DNA of 64,000 nt, from positions 22,790,001 through 22,854,000 of the forward strand of contig OX327700.1 of assembly GCA_946807835.1 (NCBI GenBank). The letters are read 5' to 3'. Within the stretch, counting starts at the first letter, position 1; each line of letters opens with the position of its first letter. A program made the translations under genes and the position numbers. This document shows positions 1-10,302 of the stretch, piece after piece. The notes under the pieces are model-generated. The model did not search any database, was not told the DNA's origin, and saw only the letters and a program-made list of their open reading frames with translations. The stretch is from Ailanthus altissimus. Taxonomy: Eukaryota; Streptophyta; Magnoliopsida; Sapindales; Simaroubaceae.

Positions 1-805
1 AGCTAATGCCTAAACTAACTAGGCATACTTAGAAACTGTCAATGACATAGTATTCACTAGTGAGGACTTAGAGACCCAAGACGTAGACAATATGTGCCAT
101 TTATACTTAGAGCCTAGAATTAATGATGTGCTTATCAAGTAAGCACTCATTGACACAAGCGTATTGATCAACACCATACCTATAACTGTACTACAAGCTG
201 CTCAGACGAGGAGAAGAATTTGAGTTTCTAGCTTCGACAATGTAGTTGAATATTCTGAGGGTATCATAAAACTAGATTTGAAGGTAGGACTTTTGCATCA
301 TTCTACCCTATTTATGTAATAAATGTCGAGATCGTATACTATATAGTGCTCAATAGGCTAGGGTAAACACATACATGTTAGTAATATCCACTTATCATTA
401 GTGTGTTAAAGGCCAATTTGAAAGAAAACCAATTAGGATTGTAGCCAATCCCACACTGTTCCATTAAAAAAAGAGTTACCATGTAAATGCCTAAGCTTAT
501 AATCAGTTTAATAATGGCCTTAGCAATATATTGGCCAAATTTGTAAGAGTGCCATTATTGAGGGCTAGCAAGTATGACATGCCTCATAATCTAGACTAAT
601 GAGAGGTTGTAAGTAGAAAGAAGAAAAAGAAGATCATCGAAATCGCATAGCTAGATAGAAGTCAAGTTTTCCTCAAAAGGGCCAAGCTAAATTACCCTTA
701 TCACTAGAAGCACGTGCTCAATGGGTGTATCATTCACTATTTATAATAATTTGTGGGCCCAACTAACCTAAAAGGAAGGGTCTCGATCATTTTGAAGAAA
801 GTTTC
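1..805 (+). pseudogene. Ty3/gypsy (Tat/Ogre-type) pol remnant, protease region
   Basis: Broken plus-strand reading frames over roughly 60-470 give an aspartic-protease-like stretch: CHLYLEPRINDVLIK, then ALIDTSVLINTIPITVLQAA, then FDNVVEYSEGIIKLDLKVG and a YHQCVKGQFERKPIRIVAN-like tail. In intact Tat/Ogre elements the second stretch reads D-T/N-G-A/S, so the active-site triplet has decayed to DTS. Stops and frameshifts are frequent and no intact ORF remains. The sequence runs off the left edge, so the 5' LTR and gag are not in the window. The same polyprotein resumes at 10303 after a solo LTR, with matching 5 bp flanks (GTTTC at 801-805, GTTTT at 10303-10307), which supports one original element. 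Family assignment comes from remembered motif patterns, not from a search. Confidence 0.6.
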
Positions 806-1104
806 TGTAATAACAGCGTGTGGATAGTAAGTTAAATTACTTATTTCATATTTATGTATGATTATTGTTTGTGTAGTATTAGAACATGTATTATGAGTTA
901 GAATGTGACTTAATTGAATTTATTGATGCTAGGCCCAAACTATATACTGTAATTTGGACTAAGGCTATTATGAGAAAAAGGGTAAATGTTGAATTTGATT
1001 GATAAAATTCAATAAGGGATAAAAGAATAAATTTTTTGAAATGATATAAATCACTCATTCCCTTAACCTTAGCATTATAAGCCGCCAACTCTTTTGAGAC
1101 TTAC

Positions 1105-1141
1105 AAGAGAGAAAGAAAGAGAGAGAGAGAGAGAGAGAGAT
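1105..1141. repeat. GA microsatellite
   Basis: A GA-rich simple repeat inside solo LTR D1. The sister LTR has the complementary CT-rich tract at about 38630-38690, so the tract is part of the LTR family, probably just downstream of its transcription start. Confidence 0.85.
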
Positions 1142-1691
1142 AAGAAGAGGTTAAGAGTGATATGATGATCTTATGCTACTAAGAGGTATTTTTATAGCTC
1201 TTTCTCTAATCTTAAATATTTGTTGTATGATTTTTGTGAGGTTATGATTTCTAAAAACTTGTTAAATTGGGGATATGATAATTATTTTGTGAGTTGTATT
1301 GATTATTGAGAATGAATGTATGATTAAGAGGAAGAATTATGATAGACTTGCAAACTTACTGTATGACCATAGATCAATTCATAATTTTTATGACATTTTA
1401 TATTTTGATATTTATTTTTAATCCATGTAAATAGACATCCTATTGAACATATAGAACTTTGACTCATTTGAAAACACCATAAACTCGATTTTAGTAATTT
1501 TCTAAATATGATCCTGGAATTTTGAGAATCGTTAATTTCTGTAAAAGGTTCAAATGAGGAACTAATTTTGAAATATCAAATGACCTTAAAAAATTATGTT
1601 TTTTAGAAAAGGATACTTCTGTATGTCTAGTACAACATATCCAAGGTTGAGTATTTAACTCACTACTTTCAAACTATTATGATTTTTTAAA

Positions 1692-2696
1692 GGGATAAGG
1701 ATAATTTTACCTTAAGAAATTGGCCTAAAATACAAGTTTGCCTTAATTAGATTTGAAATGCCAAATTTACTCGAATTTGTTAATTTTTGCTATTCGTTTT
1801 AATGGTAGAAGGGTAAAAAAGTAATCTAATTATATAAATAAATTAAACTTTGAACACATGGCTCAATCTTATCTATTCATTATCTTTGAACACGTGCACA
1901 ATTTCATCTATTCAATTATTTAATATAATTTTAAAAAATAATTTTTAATAAAATGACAAGCATCAAACAATGATTAGTTACAAATGACATGCATTATTAT
2001 ATAATTGATTTATATTTTTATAAATAAATAAATAATAAATAATTAAATATAGATTTGCCACCATTACTAGATTATCGCTGGTCAAATTTTATATCACTGG
2101 ACTTTATTTTTCTTGATCTACATAATGGTGGAGTAATTTTTTTTAAAAAAAAGGCTGAAAAACACCTAAAAATGTTGAGGAGGGGCGACAGTGCCAAAAA
2201 ATGGTAGCCAACGATCAGTCAGTCTCCGTTTTTTTATGACAGTGGCATTCTATTTTTAATATTTTTATTTTTAAAAATATTTATTAAAATATAAATCAAT
2301 CACATGATGACACATGTTTTTTAAATTAAAAATATATATTTATTAATTTAGTTTTTAAAAATATAAACTAATTATATGATGACACGTGTAATTATAATTA
2401 ATCATATTATAACACATGTCCTTTTATTAAAATTTATTTTTTTAATTGTATTAAATTAAATGAATGGATAAGATTGTGACACGTATTCAAAGATACTAAA
2501 TGAGTGAGTTGTGCCACGTATCCAAAGTTAAATGATAAACAATAACGGTAAACTGACAATTGTATATTAAAACTACTATTTCCATCCAAATTGATTGTAA
2601 AAATTAACAGATAATGACAAAATTAGGTTTTTCAGATCTAATTGAGGTAAATTTATTAATTAAACCAAACTATTGAGGCAAAATTGTCCTTATCTC
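1692..2696. mobile_element. Non-autonomous Mutator-like (MULE) element
   Basis: About 1.0 kb with imperfect terminal inverted repeats. The left end starts GGGATAAGGATAATTTTACC and the right end, reverse-complemented, starts GAGATAAGGACAATTTTGCC. Similarity runs on for some 80 bases with gaps. The flanks are a 9 bp duplication with one mismatch, TTTTTTAAA (1683-1691) and TTTTCTAAA (2697-2705); 9 bp is the usual Mutator target size. The interior is very AT-rich with no convincing transposase ORF, so it is non-autonomous. It sits inside solo LTR D1, and the sister LTR at 36279-38990 has no equivalent insert. Confidence 0.7.
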
Positions 2697-3035
2697 TTTT
2701 CTAAACTATACAAATTCATTGCAATATTTTATTTGGCAGATTCTGAAAGCTTTGGAGTAAAATCATTTTAAAATATGATTTGTGTAGATTCAGCTATAGA
2801 TTATTTGTTATGGACTTAGCTATATGTTAAGAGCAATTCTATTGTGGTTTTTTAATTTTTGAGTTAGTATTTAAGTTTATAAAATTGGGAGACTGAATAT
2901 TGTTCTCTAAATATTATAATCTTGTCACGCTAATGGTTTATGTTTGAGTATAATTATGAAATGAATTTTGTGAGATTATGATATAATATCTATGTATGAG
3001 AATGATATATGAGTCAAGAATGACATTTTGATTTT

Positions 3036-3765
3036 GTGGTAATTGGTCATTAATTGATGTATAAGACAAATTGATTAAGTGCAAATGGCTAGAATTGACA
3101 AGTTTTGAGAAACAAAGTTATTGAACAATATGATGTGATAAGTGTGAGTAGTGCAACTTTATGAGCTATTCTAAGTGTTTTGTGTGAATAGTAATGGTTA
3201 CGAAAGGATTAATCTCATTTGATAGATTAAAAAAATTAAGCTTGTTATATGATCAATGATCGATAAGTATACTAAATTTTGACTGAAATCACAATAAATA
3301 TAGTATTTGTTTGTGCATGATTTTGAAAATCTGATTTATAATATATATTTATATCATGCCAAATATATTTTGATATAAAAATGTGAATGACATACGTTTT
3401 GTGGTAATTGGTCATTAATTGATGTATAAGACAAATTGATTAAGTGCAAATGGCTAGAATTGACAAGTTTTGAGAAACAAAGTTATTGAACAATATGATG
3501 TGATAAGTGTGAGTAGTGCAACTTTATGAGCTATTCTAAGTGTTTTGTGTGAATAGTAATGGTTACGAAAGGATTAATCTCATTTGATAGATTAAAAAAA
3601 TTAAGCTTGTTATATGATCAATGATCGATAAGTATACTAAATTTTGACTGAAATCACAATAAATATAGTATTTGTTTGTGCATGATTTTGAAAATCTGAT
3701 TTATAATATATATTTATATCATGCCAAATATATTTTGATATAAAAATGTGAATGACATACGTTTA
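3036..3765. repeat. Perfect 365 bp tandem duplication
   Basis: The units 3036-3400 and 3401-3765 appear identical along their whole length by eye, apart from the junction base. They lie within solo LTR D1. The sister LTR has only one copy of this stretch, so the duplication happened after insertion. Perfect identity in an otherwise decayed element means either a recent event or an assembly duplication. Confidence 0.9.
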
Positions 3766-3989
3766 TTAATGTGAACATTGACATTGAGCATGGACATATA
3801 TGACATTCATGTGTTTATGAAAGTGAGTTTTTAAAATGAAATATGTTTAAAAAAGAAAGCTTTTGAAGTGACAGATATCCATAAGATATGTTTTATATTT
3901 TTTTAGAATGCTTAAACATAGTATTTACTTAGTTGGCATCTTTTGTGATATGTAGAGCCTTTATGTGTGACTTTTTCTTTGGGGTTGGT

Positions 3990-5459
3990 TGATGCGATAT
4001 TTCTATATCATAAAATTAAGTGCAAGTATACACTATCGTATGTAAGTAATAAAGAGACTAAATAGTCGGATGTCGAACCCACAGGGATAATTTCTTCTTT
4101 TAAACCAATTACTAAAATTATGTCTTTCTAATAATTATTCAGAAAAATAAAAATTTAAGAATGAATGTAGAAAATATAAAATTAAAAACACAATGCAAAG
4201 AGAATAGGGAGATAGCAACGTAGAGAAAACCTAGGATTAATACTATCCCTCAATATGCTTTTTAATGATTAATCTTCTAATATTTAACTCACTTAGTCTT
4301 TGTTATTGATCAATACACTAATGTATTCACAAGCCTCTTCCAAGGTCATGCACATATACCTTAATTTGCCAAATACCTATATTCATATGGTACTTGTAAT
4401 AAATTAAGATTCATTAAGATTAGGTCTTATTGATCATACATGCCAATTAGGTATATTCCTATCCTAAATTGAAACTTGCATATGCAACATTAAATGTTAC
4501 TCTACAATCATGCATCAAATTACCTAGGTCTAAATATTATGATTCCTCTTCTGAGTTTATCAACAATATTACCAACTCATTCACCATATATTGGCCAGAT
4601 ATATTGAAGCATTAAGATCAAGTAATTTGAATAATATCAAAGAACTAAGTTTATTGATTATTTTGAAAAGATATGACAATTAAGCGCACATATTGAGTTC
4701 AAATATTAACCCTAGAAAATAAGTTTAGTTCATAGTTACTAGAGAATCACAGCAATAAAAATAAAAATAAAATATGATACAATCAATTGCAAACCGATGT
4801 GGACGTCGAATTGCTCTTGATTGATGTTGCTCTAGATTCTTGATGCTCTTGAACGCCTTGAATCTCTCTATAAAGTTACTTCAATAAAACTTCTATTGCT
4901 CTCAAAGACTCGTGCTCTGTATTCTTGGTGTTCTTGAATTTCTCTAGGTTGATCTAGGTTCTTCTTTGATTTTTTTATTATTTATATCTAGGGTCTAGTG
5001 GCCTTTTATAGGGTTTGATTTAAACTTGAAAAACTCAATTTTGATCGCACTAGGATTCGCACTACCGCTGGGGCGATATGCTTCTGTCGCTGGGGCGCTG
5101 CATGAAAATGGCTTCATCGCCGGAGCGGTGGTATTATAGCGCTGAGGCGCTGGAGCGTCGCTGGCGCGATGACTCTTTGGCCCTGGGGTGCCAGATGCGA
5201 CTTCAACAGACCGTATTTCATATTTCACTCACTATTCCAGCGCTGGGGCTATAATCCTTGTGGCGCTGGGGCGATGGACACATACTTTGAAAACTTTACA
5301 TTTTAGTCCCTATTTTTGCTCCTTTTGCATTCTTTCTTTAAATTTCGTTCAAGTCCATATAAATAACAATAATGCACATAAATAGCCATCTATTCTCATA
5401 AAACAATAAAATATCACAATAAAAATATAAGAAAATATATGACAATTTTGCCTTTATCA
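3990..5459 (-). mobile_element. Athila-like solo LTR
   Basis: The plus-strand ends are TGATGCGATATT... and ...TTGCCTTTATCA, the form seen for minus-strand Athila LTRs. It shares the 'AAGTGCAAGT...CCCACAGGGA' block with the Athila LTRs at 46524 and 51523. The TSD is TTGGT at 3985-3989. TTGG at 5460-5463 is followed by a later insertion that splits the right copy; removing that insertion restores TTGGT or TTGAT. A minus-strand TATA box (TATAAAAGG, about 5002-5010) supports the orientation. There is no internal region, so this is a recombination-derived solo LTR about 1.47 kb long. Confidence 0.8.
5045..5275. repeat. GC-rich cluster of CGCTGGGGCG-like motifs
   Basis: Within the Athila-like solo LTR, about ten variants of CGCTGGGGCG, CGCTGAGGCG and CGCCGGAGCG lie in about 230 bases of otherwise AT-rich sequence. 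They are just downstream of the minus-strand TATA box, so in the transcribed leader (R/U5) of the retrotransposon. Related motifs occur at 47565-47610 and, in CpG-depleted form, in copia LTRs at 26250-26385 and 30300-30430. Confidence 0.75.
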
Positions 5460-5463
5460 TTGG

Positions 5464-7716
5464 TGTTGGAATTTGTGCTCATGTGCCATCCTAATTTTGT
5501 ATGAATATTATATTTTCATACTTATGTAATAAATAAATATTTTATTAAATCATAAATTAATTTTAATAGGTAAGATACTTGTAACATTTTAGACATTATA
5601 TTGATCTAAAGGAGTTCAAATTAGGTCTAAAGAGTTAAAATTTTGTCTAAAATAGGATAAAGACTTGAGAATATATTAACAATGACATAGTTGCAAGAGT
5701 TGCTATGAAATGTCATTATGCAAATATGTTCTCAAATTAAATGCTCCTGATCTATTTCCACCGATGCATAGTCTATCAAATGGAATCGATTAATATAGAT
5801 TAGTGTATGTCTATATCTGGATAGTCCAGATCGTTAATCTTAGCAAACCATGAGTTTAGTGGAAGCTCATATAGATATACATGTATTTAGTAAGGACTGA
5901 ATATTGAACTAGACTCAATGAAGACCTCAAATAGATTTTTCATAAATTCGTCAGTGGAAGGTCTTCTCGAGTTGAGTAGTATTCATGATCCTTAGACTTG
6001 AGCACCACAGTGGGCTTATGAGTGATCCACCATACTTAGGTTTCACACATGTCAGAGACCTTTTATGGTCTGACCGTTGGGTATGGTCCGATACTTATGG
6101 AGTTTGGTGTGTATAGATATGGGATCTCTCAGCTCATATGGGTGAGTTAAATATTCAGATGCTCTAAGATTGTATTCTAGGAAGTCTTATGGCTATAAGT
6201 ATTAAATCCAAGAAAGAGTTTCCTGTGGAGTAAATAATATTGCAAATGAATTTCCATATATTATTTATTAGAATATGAATTAAAAGAGATAAGTTTATGG
6301 TTGAGTAATAGGGGACTTGATGCTATTGATCCATTTCTCCATTCTTCTAGGATATTAATGATGAATGGATTGTACGAATATGGATTAACCTCAACTTGTA
6401 TAGTTTAACTCGCCATTTTGTATTATCCATAACGTGTGTGTATGGGGTATTAGTTATGACCTTATAGAAATATTTCGTGAGACAAAATGGGTGTGAGCCT
6501 AGGGAGTCTCACTGTATGAAGTGTACGCGTTGAGCATGTAGGTAACGCACTGGATCAAATTGTTCGATCTGGGAAGTTTTGAAAAATATGAATTTATTTC
6601 AGAGTCTCTCGGTGAGTAGTTAAGGTTTAATTATTAAACCTAAAATTGTTTCAAGTGAGTCTTGACACTTTTATCTACCTAATATATGTCTAAAATTATG
6701 CCAATAATTTGTATGGGTACTAAATTGAGCATTGGTGGATATAACTACCATTTAATAAATTAATAATTATTTTATTTAAATTGTATTAATTGATCATTTA
6801 TTTATTTTATAGTCTCTTGGGGAGTAGTTAATGTTTAAGTATTAAACCTAAAATTATACCAAATGACACTTGGCCTTTTTATCTACCTAGTGTATGTCTC
6901 AAATTGTGCCAATAATTTATATGGATACTAAATTGAACATTAATAAATATAAAAATAAATAAATAAATAATTTTTTTATTAAATTAAAAATTCATTCTGC
7001 AGTTTATTATTAATGGAATTGAATTTGATTCATTATTTTTTATTATTATTATTATTAAGTGATTGCTTTTGTTTAATTTTCATTGGCCATTAACAAATGC
7101 AATTGAATTGAATTGAGATTCAATTCAAAAGAGAAAAGGGTTTGTGCATTCAAATTGAATGCATTATTTATGAAGCAAGAGGTGGCATGCATTACACCAC
7201 CAATTGCCTTCACAATTGGCCACTGAGGCAAATGAATTGAGTAACCAATTCATTTGCCTTCTTATCATCAAACATTTGGCATATTAATGACTAGTGATTG
7301 GTTGAATGAGAGGCAAAATTTCTCTATATATATGGCTTAGCAAATGAATGTTGTGTGAGCCGATTTTAGAAGCAAAAATTTCAATAACTTTTGCTTTTGT
7401 TAATTGTTGACAAAAACAAAAATATTTAGGAAAAAAATTCAGTTCGAGAGAAAAATTATAAATTAAAACAAGAGTTGCTTCATACATTCTAAAAAATAGA
7501 AAGTTACTATTCTAGCTTGTGAAAACCCACCACGTCCCCAACTAGAATTATTCAAAGCACGCTTTGAGGGTGAGTCTCATAATCTCATTAGTATAATGAG
7601 ATTATTTTAATGTGTATTATATTTCCGTTGTGTTGCATGTGAGATATGAAAAATTTAAATTAATTAAAATGCACACATTCACTTATAGCACGGTACAATT
7701 GCACACAGCATCAACA
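5464..7716 (+). mobile_element. Solo LTR 'A' of a three-copy family
   Basis: The ends are TGTTGGAATTTGTGCTC... and ...CAGCATCAACA, with 5 bp flanks ATTGG (5459-5463) and ATTGA (7717-7721). Homologous copies lie at about 8109-9834 and at 26857-28698, sharing landmarks such as GACTTGAGCACCACAGTGGG and GAGACCTTTTATGGTCTGACC in the same order. A plus-strand TATATATA box is near 7325. No internal domain is present. It inserted across the right TSD of the neighbouring Athila-like LTR, so it is the younger of the two. It is longer than copy C because of an internal duplication and extra AT-rich sequence. Confidence 0.8.
6603..6985. repeat. Diverged ~208 bp tandem duplication inside solo LTR A
   Basis: AGTCTCTCGGTGAGTAGTTA at 6603 recurs as AGTCTCTTGGGGAGTAGTTA at 6811. 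After both come matching blocks with ATTAAACCTAAAATT, TTTATCTACCTA and TGCCAATAATTT. The second unit is shorter at its end, where it runs into an ATAA-rich tract. The units differ at many positions, so this duplication is much older than the one at 3036-3765. Confidence 0.8.
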
Positions 7717-8108
7717 ATTGATATATGTGATATATGTTTCGTTTGTAGGGGGGATCTTATGGGTACATTAAAGAAAAAGTGAGTCATCACATTTTTGTGG
7801 CAGTGTATTAATACATGTGGAAGGACTCACTGATGATCAGGGTAAGGGTGTAGCTTTTACTTTTAGGTATGAGCATTCTATGTATGTGAAATTTAAGCCT
7901 CCCTTATGCTATTTCTCTCATATGGTATGTCATCGATGGGTGGCAGTTGCCTCATTATATGCTATGTGCTATGTACTATGTGATATGTGAAGTCTTACTA
8001 AGTGATGGTTGAGTGACAATATTCCTATTATAAGTTTTGAAAGAATGTGTAAGCGCTTACTCGACATGTAATTTTAATAAGATTCTGATTTTGATTTTGA
8101 TATTTTTT

Positions 8109-9834
8109 TGTTAGAGATGGTACTTATGTACTATTTAAATTTGTATAAATATTTGATATTTATATAATACACATTTTATTAAAATCGTTAATATTTATAT
8201 GATACTAAACTTGTTACTTTTTAGGCATTATAGATTTAAAAGAGTTTAGATCTAATCTAAACGAGTTTAGGTTAGTGCTAAAATTTAGCAATTTAAGAGT
8301 TAAAATCTTGTTTAAAATAAGACAAAGACTTGAGAATATATTAATAATGACATAGTTGCAATGAGTTGCAAATGAAGCTAAGACATATCATACTATACAG
8401 TATGTTCTCAAAAACATTGTTCCTGATCCATGGTTGCCGACATGGGTTGATTGGTATACCTTTTGAATCAGTGTGTATCTATATTTAGATTGTTCAAGTA
8501 GTTAGTCTTACCAACTGTGGGCTTAGCAGAAGCTCGTATAGGTATATAGGTATTTAGTAAGGATTAAGTATTGAACAGAATCACGAGGACCTCCAATAGA
8601 CATCCCATAGAGTTGTCAATGGAGAGTCTTCTAGAGTTAAGTAGTATTCATGGTCTTTTGACTTGAGCACCACAATGGGCTTGTGAGTGATCCATTATAT
8701 TTTAATTCTACACATATTAGAGACCTTTCATGGTTTGACCTTTGGGTGTCTTTGGATATAGTTTGATGCTCATTGAGTCTGATATGTGTAGATATGAATC
8801 CATCAACTCATATGAGTGAGTTATATATCTTGATGCTCTGAGATTCTTTTTTAGAAAGTTTTGAGACCACAAGCATAAACTTTGAAAAGAGTTTTCTGTA
8901 GGGTTACAATATTGTAAAGGAGTTTGCAGATATTGTTTACGAAAATACAAATTTAGAGATAAGTTTACGATTGAGCATATAAAGATTTGACAACGATGAT
9001 TTATATCTCTTCTCTTCTAAGATATAGGTGATAGAAGGATTATACGTATATGGTTAACCTTAACTTGTATGGTTTAATGCGCCTTTCTATAATATCCATA
9101 ATGTATGTGTGGGGCATCATTCACGGACTTAGAGAAGAGTTCTATAAGATAAATAGGTGTAAACATAGGGAGTCTCACAATATGAAATATAGTCGTTGAG
9201 TACTAGGGTTGTACACCAGGTTGAATTTCGAAAAGCAGAATTTATTTTAAGATTTCTCAAAAAGCACAGAGGCTTAAAATTTAAGCTTTTATTAATTAAA
9301 TAAACAATTATTGTTTATTTAGGAATGTGTGACAAATGGCTTTTTGTCATTGGTTTTTAGTGGCCACATGACTTAATATGATTGGCTATTAGTGGACACT
9401 TGTCCATGGAAATTAGTAAACCTATATAAACAAATGAAATTGTTTCATTTGTGAGATGCGAGTGTGTTATTTTGGCCAAGAGAGAAGAGTGGGCAAGTTG
9501 TTGCATTTTCTTCACCACGTAGACACATTCAACCCTTTGGGAGAGAAACAAATTCAATTGCTAGAAATTTAACACAAGGCTACTATTCTAGATTCGTAAT
9601 CCCACTGATTATTACGAACTAGAATTGCTTACGAATCCATTGTGTGACTCTAGATTCGATTCTTCACCAGAAGTCTTCAAGGATTAGTTTTTCTAATTCT
9701 ATTAATGTAATATATTTACATTTAATATGTGTTTGTTGAATAAGAAATTAGATTTCCATTTCGCTACGCATATGTATGTTTGATATGCAATGATTTTTAA
9801 TGAACACCATTTACATGCATGCACTTATTAGGCA
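8109..9834 (+). mobile_element. Solo LTR 'B', same family as A and C
   Basis: It starts TGTTAGAGATGGTACTTATG and follows solo LTR A block by block, including the CTCCTGATC/TTCCTGATCC region, GAGCACCACAATGGGCTT and TATATAAACAAATGAAA near 9423. The right end is approximate: TTATTAGGCA at about 9834 is taken as the terminal CA. No clear TSD is visible because the left flank is a run of T. It interrupts solo LTR D1, whose homologous sequence resumes with GGTATATTATGCTCATGCA. Confidence 0.65.
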
Positions 9835-10302
9835 CTTGTAGTTTCACTATGGTATATTATGCTCATGCACTGTATATATGTATATATTTATTTGGTATAT
9901 TAAAACTATTGTGGTTATTGAGTTTTATACTTATTATAGTTTATTGTGATTTTTAAGTTACTAAAGGTTTGTATGCGCATACTAGATTTTGACAAGGCTT
10001 TTATTGTTCTTGGGTTTCCTTAGTCACTAGATGTTAGTTGGTGGACACAATTTTGGGGCTTAATGGTTTGTCTCTATTGTACATATTTATAACTGGCTAT
10101 ACATAAGTTTTGAATGTGTATAAATTATGATCCATTGAAGATGCTTTTGATTGATTTTTTGATTGGTTTACTATTGAATTATTAAGGATCTTTATGATGA
10201 AATCTAAGCTCAAAATTTATAAAATTTTAATTATTAGTGTACATCATTGAATAAGTGTAAGTCATGTCATGCATCAGATCTTTTCAGGTGTGAGGTATGA
10301 TA

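Larger units (their letters stand above)
806..10302 (+). mobile_element. Solo LTR 'D1' with four nested insertions
   Basis: The left end (TGTAATAACAGCGTGTGG...) and right end (...CAGATCTTTTCAGGTGTGAGG...) are the reverse complements of the two ends of the solo LTR at 36279-38990, so this is a second copy in the opposite orientation. TSD-like flanks are GTTTC at 801-805 and GTTTT at 10303-10307. The terminal dinucleotide has decayed from CA to TA. Removing the MULE-like element (1692-2696), the Athila-like LTR (3990-5459), two solo LTRs (5464-7716 and about 8109-9834), their TSDs and one 365 bp duplicate leaves about 2.65 kb. This fits the 2.7 kb sister copy. No coding region is present. The G/C-rich GGCGTGACA-type end of the sister copy resembles chromovirus LTRs, but that is only a suggestion. 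Confidence 0.75.

Noticed and set aside
4995..5228. 77-codon ORF over the GC-rich motif cluster, with another on the opposite strand
   Set aside because: Both frames arise from the CGCTGGGGCG repeats in an LTR leader; no protein-like features.
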